Origin: Paraglaciecola sp. 20A4
Lineage (GTDB): Bacteria; Pseudomonadota; Gammaproteobacteria; Enterobacterales; Alteromonadaceae
Length of the DNA stretch: 64,000 bases
Direction of reading: 5' to 3'
Assembly (NCBI RefSeq): GCF_011378905.1
Contig: NZ_WTPY01000002.1
Coordinates: forward strand, 310,001-374,000
A program made the translations under genes and the position numbers. Positions 16,542-26,400 of this stretch are shown one piece after another. A model generated the notes under the pieces. That model was not told the DNA's origin. It saw only the letters and a list, made by a program, of their open reading frames with translations, and searched no databases. Within the stretch, counting starts at the first letter, position 1, and each line of letters opens with the position of its first letter.

Positions 16542-18868
16542 TAATCTTCTAACCAATTAGTTAATTGATGTTTTTTGTGCCATTGAACAAAGTTGTCCAA
16601 AGGCAACGGCTTACTCATATAAAAACCTTGTGCCAATTCACATCCCCAGCCATGTAGCAGTTTTAAGGTGGCCTGATTTTCAATACCTTCTGCGACCACA
16701 TTCAAACCAAAGCTATGGGCCAAATCTATAACCGTGCGTACAATTTTCTGATCGCCTTGCTGGGAGTCAAGTTTGAGCACGAAGCTTTTGTCAACTTTCA
16801 AGGTCGTCACTGGCAGGTTTTTTAAGTAAGACATAGATGAGTAGCCGGTACCAAAATCGTCAATAGCCATCTCGAACCCCTTATTTCGAAACGCTTGTAG
16901 TTGCTGGATCGCTTTTTCCGGCTCTTGCACTAAGTCGCTTTCTGTCATTTCAAAACTTAAGGCATTGGTCTCTAATTGACTTGCGTTCATCAGCGCGATT
17001 ATATGAGGCAATAATGCATCGTCCATTACATCTTGAGCGGATAGATTAATAGCAATACTCATATTTAAACCTAAGCCCTTGAGTATCACTGCATCTTTAA
17101 TAGCTTGATTGATGACCCAATCAGTAATTTTGCCAATAAATCCAGCTTGTTCCGCCACGCTAATAAAGTCCTCGGGAGAGACAAATCCTAATAAGGCATT
17201 ATTCCAACGAATCAACGCTTCTACTTTAGTTACTTTTCCGCTGTTTAAGTCTAACTTGGGTTGATAAAACAGGCTCAATTCTTCTTGCTGGTCGTTTAAT
17301 GCCGTTTTTAACTCAGCGATAATGGACAGGCGTCGTAAATAACGATGCTCGTACTCAGGTTCGTAACTTAACATCATATGTTCGGTTTTTTGGGCTTCAT
17401 CAAGCACAATATTCATACGTCGAAAAAGCTCTTCAGCGTTATGTGCATCAACTGGACAGTTAAGCATACCTACAGATACACGGGGGGTAATCGATGCATC
17501 ACCTGTTTCGACGGGCTCTTCTAACGTGTTTTTAAACTGAATGACTTGTTCATAGTTAACAAGCGTATCGGGTATCCATAGTAATTCACCGCCGGCTAAA
17601 CGCGCACCTAGTCCGCCGTACTTATCTAAACGCTTGGCTAATATCTGTAGGCATATGTCGCCGTTGTGATAACCAAATACATCATTAATACCGCGAAAAC
17701 CAAATATATTTATACCCAATACCTGAAATGGCTTGTTTTGCTCAAATTTGGCGTTTAGTTGGACTTCCATGTTGTAACGATTATTCAGGCCGGTCAGAAT
17801 GTCATGCTGGGCTTGGTAACTTATTTTCTCTTCACGTTGACGAATGTTTGACTGCATCGATTCAAGTGCAATGGCTAGGTTGGTTACTTCTGTAGAGCTC
17901 GATGTGGTATTTATGCTTTTGTTATAATCCCCACTAGATATACGCTGAGCGATGTCAGCAAGCGCAACAAGAGGCTTAGCGACTTTTCGTGAGAACAGCG
18001 CGGCAAAACACAGGGCAAGTATAATGGCCAGTAAGGCGATAAGCGCAATATTGGTTTGTAACGCTCTAAAATCTGCAAACAGACGATGAACATCGTTTGA
18101 CAACGTAATTAAGACTTTGAAGTTATCTTCGTCTGTCAATAAAAAACGCCTTGAAACATAAGGTATATCGCTGAAAAGGCTAAGAGAAAGCCAAGACAAT
18201 GGTTGGCCTTGTTGAGCTAGTGTCGGCGCCACAAGCTCTGCCGGTAAGGTGCTAATTGTAAAGGTTTCTTCTCCTTTAGCTTGTACCTCTATAGTCGTCT
18301 CGAGCTGAGTAATATTTTTAAGTTGTTGACCCCATTCTTGGTTTATTTCAAAGCCGATGACTGCGACAGCGATAGGAGTGGGAGCGTCTATTGTCAGCAT
18401 CATCACTTGATATAGGCGTTGACCAATAAACAAAAGTGAAGAAGCGCCACCGTTACTTATGGCGTTTTGCACAACCCGAGGATAAGGGAATGTTTGTTCT
18501 GGGGGTAAAATTTTAGGGACACTGCTAATATTCTTGCCATCAAGAGATACGAGTGCCATTAAATCTGCGTTAATACGCCCACCATGGTTGAACAAGGCAC
18601 TGTTAATTGTCGGTCTATCGCCTGTGGCCACGGCTTGTTTAAAACCAAAGTCTGCGGTCAACACGCTCGCCGAGCCATAGAGCACATTTTCGCGATTTTC
18701 AAGTACTTGCTCAAATACGTTCTGTGCAACTTTCAGGTCATTATTTAGCTGATGTTGGGCGTGTTTACTGGTCGAGCTCCAAACATTGATGAGTATCATC
18801 GTAGCGGTTAGCATAACGAGGCCAACGACAAGACGAAATATACTCTGATTTAATTTTTTAGTGGCCAA
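16541..18868 (-). CDS. Membrane Cache/HAMP/GGDEF/EAL c-di-GMP phosphodiesterase
   Basis: The 775-residue protein has a membrane segment at about 11-30, a periplasmic sensor domain of about 240 residues (double-Cache-like), a second membrane segment (near 273-296), HAMP, GGDEF and EAL domains. The GGDEF site is degenerate (RLAGGELLW in place of RxGGDEF), so it should not make c-di-GMP. The EAL domain keeps VEALIRW, the DDFGTGYSS loop and KVDKSFV, so it should hydrolyse c-di-GMP. It starts directly after the cupredoxin gene and overlaps DUF3034. The sensor presumably reads a periplasmic signal supplied by its partners. Confidence 0.9.
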   Translation of the reverse strand: MATKKLNQSIFRLVVGLVMLTATMILINVWSSTSKHAQHQLNNDLKVAQNVFEQVLENRENVLYGSASVLTADFGFKQAVATGDRPTINSALFNHGGRINADLMALVSLDGKNISSVPKILPPEQTFPYPRVVQNAISNGGASSLLFIGQRLYQVMMLTIDAPTPIAVAVIGFEINQEWGQQLKNITQLETTIEVQAKGEETFTISTLPAELVAPTLAQQGQPLSWLSLSLFSDIPYVSRRFLLTDEDNFKVLITLSNDVHRLFADFRALQTNIALIALLAIILALCFAALFSRKVAKPLVALADIAQRISSGDYNKSINTTSSSTEVTNLAIALESMQSNIRQREEKISYQAQHDILTGLNNRYNMEVQLNAKFEQNKPFQVLGINIFGFRGINDVFGYHNGDICLQILAKRLDKYGGLGARLAGGELLWIPDTLVNYEQVIQFKNTLEEPVETGDASITPRVSVGMLNCPVDAHNAEELFRRMNIVLDEAQKTEHMMLSYEPEYEHRYLRRLSIIAELKTALNDQQEELSLFYQPKLDLNSGKVTKVEALIRWNNALLGFVSPEDFISVAEQAGFIGKITDWVINQAIKDAVILKGLGLNMSIAINLSAQDVMDDALLPHIIALMNASQLETNALSFEMTESDLVQEPEKAIQQLQAFRNKGFEMAIDDFGTGYSSMSYLKNLPVTTLKVDKSFVLKLDSQQGDQKIVRTVIDLAHSFGLNVVAEGIENQATLKLLHGWGCELAQGFYMSKPLPLDNFVQWHKKHQLTNWLED

Positions 18869-19549
18869 TTATGGGTCTCCAGATGAGAACTTTCGGGAGA
18901 ATGTGCGTTTTTTGACGTGCGTGTTAGTCTCTTCTAACAGGGGGAGGGTTACTTTTTGCTGCGCTACATCCGCTGCATCGCGGACAATATGGATGCGTTC
19001 GGAATGACTGGACGATAATTTTGGCTGCCAAATATTGAATTCAGTGGCCTGAGTATGCAAGGTTGCTTCGCCATTTTCATCGGTTAGGGCTGTTAGCTCA
19101 TGATCGGCTATGTAAATATAACCGATCATCTGATCATGAATATTACAACCGAGCACGACGACTCCGGGTTGCTCAAATGTGACAGGGCTAGATTCCTCAC
19201 CTTTGAAAAGACGTATCTCAAAGGGCTTAGGTTGTGAAAAACTATATATGTGATGTCGTATGTCGTCGCTATTAGGAAAGCGTACCGACTGACCTTTTTG
19301 CACGACTAAAACATGAGGAGCAAACTGCTTATTAATTTGGTCCATTACCGCGGGGGCTTGAGGGCTATTTAGTGATGCTCCATGGGTACTAACAACAGCA
19401 TTAGCCACAGGTGTTCCAAATTGGTCAACTACTTTAAAGTGTATGTCCTGACGTGCATCTACTGAGAAAATAAGCAGTGATATCGTAGTTAGCACCAACC
19501 TACTGAGCCAGTGCTTATGTTTTGTGTAGAAAACCGGTCTGTTCTTCAT
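18869..19549 (-). CDS. Exported cupredoxin-like protein (methylamine-utilization-protein type)
   Basis: From ATG 19549 the product has 226 residues: a basic n-region and hydrophobic stretch (LVLTTISLLIFSVDA), then a beta-sandwich. The motif RFPNSDDIRHHIYSF gives a His ligand and CNIHDQM gives Cys, His and Met spaced as in type 1 copper proteins. It is commonly annotated as a methylamine utilization protein, but no methylamine dehydrogenase genes are nearby. It is the first gene of the operon, abutting the EAL gene with no gap. Upstream in-frame ATGs (19606, 19681) would place charged sequence before the signal peptide. The start is moderately certain. Confidence 0.82.
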   Translation of the reverse strand: MKNRPVFYTKHKHWLSRLVLTTISLLIFSVDARQDIHFKVVDQFGTPVANAVVSTHGASLNSPQAPAVMDQINKQFAPHVLVVQKGQSVRFPNSDDIRHHIYSFSQPKPFEIRLFKGEESSPVTFEQPGVVVLGCNIHDQMIGYIYIADHELTALTDENGEATLHTQATEFNIWQPKLSSSHSERIHIVRDAADVAQQKVTLPLLEETNTHVKKRTFSRKFSSGDP

Positions 19550-19861
19550 CAATACGTAAACTCTATTAGCCCGATTATTGCGGGGAATTCGCTTTGTGTT
19601 TTCCATGGGATTTAATATTACACGAGCACGAGAAAATTGCATATGAGTTAATAAATACCCAAGTATGAGATGCCAATACAATGCAGTTTTATCTCATGAG
19701 AATGCAGTTTAAGCGAATGTAATTCGGGCGGCATTAGCAATCTGCTTTACTTAGTATTCTTTTATCGACTAGGATGCGAACTTTCATTAATGCTCCGTAA
19801 GTTAGGGCAAAATGAGTACCTTAACCTTTGACATCAGTTTTCATAAATTGGATTGCATTAC

Positions 19862-20464
19862 ATGCTAGAAACACATTGGGTAAATAACGTAATCGACTGG
19901 GCACACCAATACATGGGTAGCTTGATATGGACGGCAGTGATGTTGCTAGTTTATGTGGTTATCACTAAGTTGACATTACCCAAGATTGAAAAGAAGATTG
20001 ATGAAAGCAATTTAAAAACGCCGGAAGTTTTAAGGGCTTATCATATTATTCGGCTAGTATTCGGTATCTTGACCTTTGCGGTGATCCTAATTGCGTGGGG
20101 AATTGATTTTAGTGGTTTATTAGTTATCTCAACGTCACTTATTACGCTAACCGGTGTGGCATTTTTTGCCAGTTGGTCGTTGCTGAGTAATATCACTGCG
20201 TACTTTTTATTGTTGTTTCAAACGTCTTTTCGACGGGGTAATTTTATTCGGGTGATCGATGCAGATAATTACGTCGAGGGTTTTATCACTGAAATCAATC
20301 TGTTCAATACGAAATTGATTACCGAAGACAGAGAAATTATTGTTTATCCGAATAATTTAATTTTGACTCGACCAAGTATCATTAATCCACGGGCTAAGTG
20401 GAAAACGGTTGGTAAAGTGACTGACAGACCAGAACAAAAAATTCAGCAGCCACGCAAAAAATAA
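19862..20464 (+). CDS. Small MscS-family mechanosensitive channel protein
   Basis: The 200-residue product has three predicted membrane segments (about 20-38, 67-85, 90-120) and a short MscS beta domain (FRRGNFIRVIDADNYVEGFI, then EREIIVYPNNLILTRP in modified form: ITEDREIIVYPNN). It lacks the long C-terminal cytoplasmic cage of classical MscS. ATG 19862 is preferred to an in-frame TTG at 19853; neither has a good Shine-Dalgarno. A second MscS-type gene follows 167 bases downstream, and the two may form one operon with tamAB. Confidence 0.8.
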   Translation: MLETHWVNNVIDWAHQYMGSLIWTAVMLLVYVVITKLTLPKIEKKIDESNLKTPEVLRAYHIIRLVFGILTFAVILIAWGIDFSGLLVISTSLITLTGVAFFASWSLLSNITAYFLLLFQTSFRRGNFIRVIDADNYVEGFITEINLFNTKLITEDREIIVYPNNLILTRPSIINPRAKWKTVGKVTDRPEQKIQQPRKK

Positions 20465-20631
20465 TCATATCACCAGCGGATTCATCATTGTGAAGCATGC
20501 TAAAATAGCGTCGATATTGACACTTGAGTTGGCATGCCTACCCTTAGTAAGCATATATAAAGCGTAACACTCAAGTTTGTATTGATGACGTGTCCGTTTT
20601 TTTGAATAGCCATACAAGTATGAAGCCGTAA

Positions 20632-21549
20632 ATGAGTATAGATTTTCCAAACTTTTTAGAACAAATCACTTTCTTCGTTAGCGCTTTGCTTAGCAATAAA
20701 GTTGTGCTCACTATCATTGTGGGCTCTCTTACGCTCGGGGTGAAGCACATGCTAGTCAAAGTGGTGCGTAATCGAGCGATAAGCAAAGGTAAAGACAAGC
20801 GCGATCTCGTTAATAACATTAAGAATTTTTTAAATTTCGTGATGTTATTTTTGTTACTCAGTTTGTGGGCAGGGGAGTTACAAAACTTCGCTTTGTCTAT
20901 TGCCGCGTTTGCGGTAGCTATTGTATTGGCCACTCGAGAGTTTATTCAATGCGTAATCGGTTTTTTCTACTTAGCTTCTACTCGACCCTTTCGGATTGGC
21001 GATTGGGTGCAAGTAGGGGAAATTGTCGGTGAAGTGTCAGAAACCGATTGGATGAAAAGTACCTTATTAGAAGTGGATATTCATAAATACGAGTACACAG
21101 GTAAAACCTTATTTATTCCAAATAATGCCATGATCACGAACACCATCAAAAATCTAAACTTTTTGAAACGTTACGCGACGCACCATTTTATGATTACTAG
21201 AGACCAAAGTGTTAATCCCTATTTGTTTATCGATCAATTACAACAAAATGCTGAGTTGTATTGTGAGGATTTTAAAGATGTTGCTTATCGTTACAGCCAA
21301 ACAATTGAACGACGCCTAGATGTAAAAATTGCCGGTCCCGATCCGCATATTAGTGTATCAACTTCTGACGTTGGGGATTCGGTGGTGACTATTGCAATAT
21401 TTTGCCCCACAGAACGTGCAATCGAAATAGAGCAGAAATTGATTAAAGACTTTATGACGATGTGGTTTGCCGCTAAGCATTCTGGCAATATTGGTTTATC
21501 TGAAGAAGAACGGGTTTCCTCTCAACGCACTAATATGGTCGATGCTTAG
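20632..21549 (+). CDS. MscS-family mechanosensitive channel protein
   Basis: The 305-residue protein has N-terminal membrane segments (about 11-37, 66-84, 90-115), then the MscS beta domain (TRPFRIGDWVQVGEIVGEV ... EYTGKTLFIPNNAMITNTI). A longer C-terminal domain follows than in the preceding gene. Such channels release osmolytes on hypo-osmotic shock. It is 128 bases upstream of tamA. Substrate or gating specificity cannot be read from the sequence. Confidence 0.87.
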   Translation: MSIDFPNFLEQITFFVSALLSNKVVLTIIVGSLTLGVKHMLVKVVRNRAISKGKDKRDLVNNIKNFLNFVMLFLLLSLWAGELQNFALSIAAFAVAIVLATREFIQCVIGFFYLASTRPFRIGDWVQVGEIVGEVSETDWMKSTLLEVDIHKYEYTGKTLFIPNNAMITNTIKNLNFLKRYATHHFMITRDQSVNPYLFIDQLQQNAELYCEDFKDVAYRYSQTIERRLDVKIAGPDPHISVSTSDVGDSVVTIAIFCPTERAIEIEQKLIKDFMTMWFAAKHSGNIGLSEEERVSSQRTNMVDA

Positions 21550-21677
21550 CAATAAAAATAATTGTGTCGGTTGTTAACGTGTTGTCACGTATCTTGCTTA
21601 TTAATCCATTGTTATGCATCTGATAGTAGTAAATGAATGCTCGTCGTTCATAAAGCTGTCGAAATACCGAGGTTACT

Positions 21678-23402
21678 TTGTTTATTCTGCGGACACTTTT
21701 TTATTTTGCGCTTATGGCGCTAATTGCACCTAGCGCATATGCAATATCGGTTGATATCGAAGGTGCTGACGATAGTAGTCTGAATGATAATATCGATATT
21801 TATATTGGCATTATTGGTGCGCCGGTTAATTGTGAGCTGACTCAAAACTACAGCCAAACGGTTAAAGAAGCTGTTACCAAAGCGGCACAAGCGATGGGTT
21901 ATTATCAACTCGAAACCTTAAAAATGAGCTTATCTAAAGACAAAGAATGCAGTGAGTTGTACCTCACAGTACAAGCTGGCTCGCGGGTTAAAATAAGCAA
22001 ACGGCGAATTGAATTGGTTGGCACAGACAAACCAGACGACGTTTTACAAGGGATCGTGGATAAGGCCCAACTAAAAGAGGGAGCTTATCTGGATCAAGGC
22101 CAATATGAGAGTCTTAAAAGTAAACTATTGTCGATGGCTCAAGTGCGGGGTTACTTTGATGCTAAATTTACGGTACAAGAGATTCGTATCGATTTTGACA
22201 ACTACTCTGCCAGTGTAGATCTGCAGTTTTCTGCTGGTAAGAGATACGGCTTCGGTAAACTCATTATACCGGAAGATGATAAAGCTAAATTGCTTATTAA
22301 AGAAGTGTCTAACTTTAAAGAGGGCGACCCATATGATGCTGATAAGCTGGCTGTATTTAATCAAAATCTAAAGTTAACTGGCTATTTTCAACAAGTCGTT
22401 GCTAGGCCACTTGTTAGTAAAGCAGATGGGCTTAACGTGCCGATTCAATTGATCACCAGTGCAAAACCCAGAGATACATTCAACATAGGTGGCGGGGCAT
22501 CGACGGATACAGGTCCGCGTTTGCGTTTTAAATGGCAGCGGCCGTGGGTTAACAGCAAAGGACATAGTTTATCGGCTGAAATGTTTATTTCTGAACCTGA
22601 GCAAAATGCCAGCATCAAGTACAAAGTACCATTGGAAGACCCACTAAATAATTATCTTAGCTATCAAGCAGGGATGAAAGCCGAAAACGATAACGATACG
22701 CAAAGTGAAGCTCTCACGTTGGCCGTTCAGCGTCACTGGGGATCACAGCAAAGTGATTGGCAACGTATCGGTTTTTTACGCTTAGAACAGGAAAAGTTTA
22801 CGCAAGGCACCGACGACCAGCAGACAACCACACTACTTTTACCGGGTCTTACTCTGAGCCGTCGCAGAGCGCGTGGAGGTCTTGATATCAACTGGGGGGA
22901 TAAACAGCAATACACGCTTGAAGGCGCTACTCAAGAAGTCGTTTCAGATATCGACTTAGTGCGTATTTCTTTGCAATCTAAATGGTTACGTTCGTACGGT
23001 AAGCACAGGGTATTTGTGCGTGCCGAGCTTGGGGCTATTGCCACCAATGACTTCTCTCAGGTTCCCTCAAGCTTGCGCTACTTCGCTGGGGGCGATCAAA
23101 GTGTGCGAGGTTTTGCTTTGAATACCTTGTCGCCTGAGGAAGATGATGAACTGACGGGCGGCCAATACTTAAATGTAGCGAGTGCAGAATACTCCTATCC
23201 CGTATCTCAAAACTGGCGTATTGCGGTGTTTACCGATATTGGTAATGCCAGCGATAAACCCTTTAAAGATTTAGCCACAGGTATCGGCCTTGGAGCAAGT
23301 TGGTCATCGCCAGTAGGGCCTATTCGCTTCTATTTTGCTCGAGGTAATAGTGTGGAAGAAACGACTTGGCGCTTCCACTTTTCAATGGGACCCGTTTTAT
23401 GA
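21678..23402 (+). CDS. tamA: Translocation and assembly module outer-membrane protein TamA
   Basis: TamA is an Omp85-family protein that, with TamB, helps insert some outer-membrane proteins and move lipids. The 574-residue product matches the family length: signal peptide, three POTRA domains (about 25-265) and a 16-strand barrel with the Omp85 loop LRYFAGGDQSVRGF and GLGASWSSPVGPIRF. The start is TTG 21678, with the Shine-Dalgarno GAGG (21669-21672) at ideal spacing. The first ATG in frame (codon 13) would destroy the signal peptide. Its stop overlaps the tamB ATG (ATGA). Confidence 0.93.
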   Translation: MFILRTLFYFALMALIAPSAYAISVDIEGADDSSLNDNIDIYIGIIGAPVNCELTQNYSQTVKEAVTKAAQAMGYYQLETLKMSLSKDKECSELYLTVQAGSRVKISKRRIELVGTDKPDDVLQGIVDKAQLKEGAYLDQGQYESLKSKLLSMAQVRGYFDAKFTVQEIRIDFDNYSASVDLQFSAGKRYGFGKLIIPEDDKAKLLIKEVSNFKEGDPYDADKLAVFNQNLKLTGYFQQVVARPLVSKADGLNVPIQLITSAKPRDTFNIGGGASTDTGPRLRFKWQRPWVNSKGHSLSAEMFISEPEQNASIKYKVPLEDPLNNYLSYQAGMKAENDNDTQSEALTLAVQRHWGSQQSDWQRIGFLRLEQEKFTQGTDDQQTTTLLLPGLTLSRRRARGGLDINWGDKQQYTLEGATQEVVSDIDLVRISLQSKWLRSYGKHRVFVRAELGAIATNDFSQVPSSLRYFAGGDQSVRGFALNTLSPEEDDELTGGQYLNVASAEYSYPVSQNWRIAVFTDIGNASDKPFKDLATGIGLGASWSSPVGPIRFYFARGNSVEETTWRFHFSMGPVL

Positions 23403-26400
23403 AACTGTTGAAATATTTAGCCTTTTTTTTATGTTGCGTAGTTTTACTGCTACTATTGATTGCCTCTCCTTGGGGTACTAGAGGCGTATTAACTATCGCT
23501 GATAGTAGTCTTGACACCCTTGATATTGACTATGACTCAGGAAGTTTACTTTCAGAGCTTTCGTTGAAACGTATAAGGTTTATTACTCCTGAAGTAAACT
23601 TACAGGTGAGCAAACTCGTCGTAGATGTAAATTGGTCGTGCGTGGCGACTATGCAAGCATGTTTATCGAAATTAAGCGCTCAAAGCATCGGTGTTACAGT
23701 CATTCCAAGCGAAGCTCAAGCCCCCAACAGCGAACCTTTAGAGCGCATTACCTTGCCAATACCTGTTTCTATCGACTCATTAGATATTCGAAATATACGC
23801 TTCGATATGCCCAACACGCTAGGCTTAACAGTACAGGCAGTGTCAACCAAGCTAAGTATGTATCGTACTTTGCGCATTGATCATCTCACCGTGGATGGGG
23901 TCAAAGTGGTATTACCTTCAGCTAACTCGAAATCATTAGCCGATACACAGCAAGGCATTGATTTGCAAAGTATCGCTAATTGGCAATATACCCCGCTTAA
24001 ACTACCGCCAATTGTTTTCCCAATTGTTATGCGCGGGAAAAACTTGGCGATTAATGATGTGCTGTTTACTCAAGGCAAGCAGTCTATTTTAGATATCGCA
24101 CAATTGCGCGCCGCCATCGATATTACCCCTAAGATACTAACCGTAAAATCCTTACAAATAAGTTCAAGTTTAGGCAACGCCGATTTAACCGCCACACTGA
24201 CCAAGCAATGGCAGCATCAACTGCAGTTGATGGCGAAAAGCTCAGCTAAAAGCCTTTATCCCCTTGATGCTAAGGTGACACTCAAAGGAAACCTGCAGCG
24301 CAGCCAAATAAATGTCGAAACCAGTGGACTAGTTACATTAACGGCCCTTGCTAACGTTGATTTAAAATCTAAATTGCTTCCCCTTTCTTTAGACGTCAAT
24401 TGGCAATCAATTGAGTGGCCAGTTAAGGAGCCACAAGTTCATGTGGACAATGGCCAACTCAGCCTTGAGGGGGATTTAAATGAATACCAATTGGCCTTAA
24501 ATACCGCGGTAAAAGGTGCGGCTATTCCTCAGTCGAGTATTGTATTGCAAGCCTCTGGCAACACGCATAAAGCACATATTGCTAGCTTAGCTATTAAAAC
24601 GCTAGGAGGGGGAATTGAAGCAACGGGCGATCTCACGATTGATTCATTAGCTAAATGGCAAAGTACAATAGAGTTCAATGATATTCAACCGCAGGTCTTT
24701 TGGCCCCAGCTTGAAGCTAAGGTTAAGGGAGTGGTTACCCTCAATGGCCAATATGATGGCCAACATCTTATTGCCCATGTGCGCGAGCTGAGTGCATCTG
24801 GAGATTGGCTTGATTATCCGTTGCTGGCGTCAGGTAGCGCTAATTTTGACTCTATCGATGGGATAGAAATTCCAGAGTTGGTAGTGCAAACGGGTGACAA
24901 CAAGATCGTTATTAACGGCACATTGGAAGCGTTTGAAGATTTACAAGCTGAGTTGTCGGTGGATGCAAAAGACTTGTCACAGTTATACCCGAGTTTTGCA
25001 GGTCAAGCGCAATTAAGCGCGCAAGTCGATGGCACGTTACTTGCGCCTCAAGTTAGCTTTACCGGCTCAGCGGAAAACATTTCGTTGCCCGAGATGAGGA
25101 TCGCGCAATTGTCGACTAAAGGACAAGTAGTATGGGATGCAGATAAGCAAGCTGAAATCGAATTACAGTTAACAAATGGATTGTTTAACCGGCAGTCGGT
25201 TTCTAATTTGAATGTGGTATTGACCGGAGACGCGCAGCAGCATCAATTGAGTTTGTCTCTTAACAGTGAAATGGCTGATATAGTCACCAAACTGCATGGT
25301 ACGCTGGCCGACACCCATTGGGATGGCAGCCTAGATGTGGCAACCATAGCACTGGATGCTGGGCAGTTTAGTTTGGACGAGGATACCCCTCAGATAAGTG
25401 TGAACTGGGCGAGCAATGATTACAGTATCACGCCGTTCTGTTTAATTGATAGCGAAGCTCGAGTCTGTATAAAGCAGGCGGTATATGCAACCAGTGGTGC
25501 CCAGTTTGATATAGCCATTAACGATTTGCCGTTGTCTCCAGTGTTAAACGCTAACCTGTCTGTTTTACAGAAGTTGAGCACTGATGCGACGTTAAACTTA
25601 GTAGCAAAAGGGCAGTGGGATACCAAAGGTTTGCCTGTTATCGAGGCTAATCTTAATTTATCACCTTCAACCTGGACGGTAGAAGGTGCCACAATGCCAC
25701 TTCAGCTCGACACATTGACCATGCTAGTGAATACACGCACCGATCCCGATAGCCAATCTCAACATGTATTAAGTAAACTCAGACTGCAGAGTAAACAGTT
25801 CGGTGATGTTAGCTCAGAAGTAGATATGCAAATTAACGGAGACGAAAAACCCATCACGGGCCAGTTGTCACTTGACAATATTACCCTTGGCACAGTCGCA
25901 CAGTTTGTACCACAATTAAGTGAATTCGCGGGGCGCATTAACGGCCAGGTGAATATCGGAGGCAATCTCACTGCGCCTTTAATTAATGGCGAAGTCAAGT
26001 TACACGAGGGCGTATTTGCCGGTGCGATTTTACCTTCACGTATCAATCAAGTAGAGCAAGTTATCGCGTTTGAAGGACAGGCCGCATCACTGAGTGGACC
26101 GTTTCAGCTAGGCAACGGCAAAGGGCAAGTTGACGGCCGATTTAGCTGGCAGGGCGAACCCAGCGCGGTGGTAAATGTGCAGGGCAGTGATATGGAAATC
26201 GAATATCAAAATATGGTTCGAGCCAAACTATCCCCTGACATCGATATAGAATATAGCTCTGCTGGGTTAGTGGTTAAAGGTGAGGTCACCTTACCTTATG
26301 CGCGCATTAAAGTGCGCGAGTTGCCACCGACTGCATTGTCTCCGTCAAACGACGTGATTTTAGTCAATCATGAGCAAGCTGTAGTAGAAAATAAAATGCC

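Noticed and set aside
19550-19681. 44-residue extension of the cupredoxin-like protein
   Set aside because: It is hydrophobic then basic with no family likeness and would place the signal peptide inside the protein.
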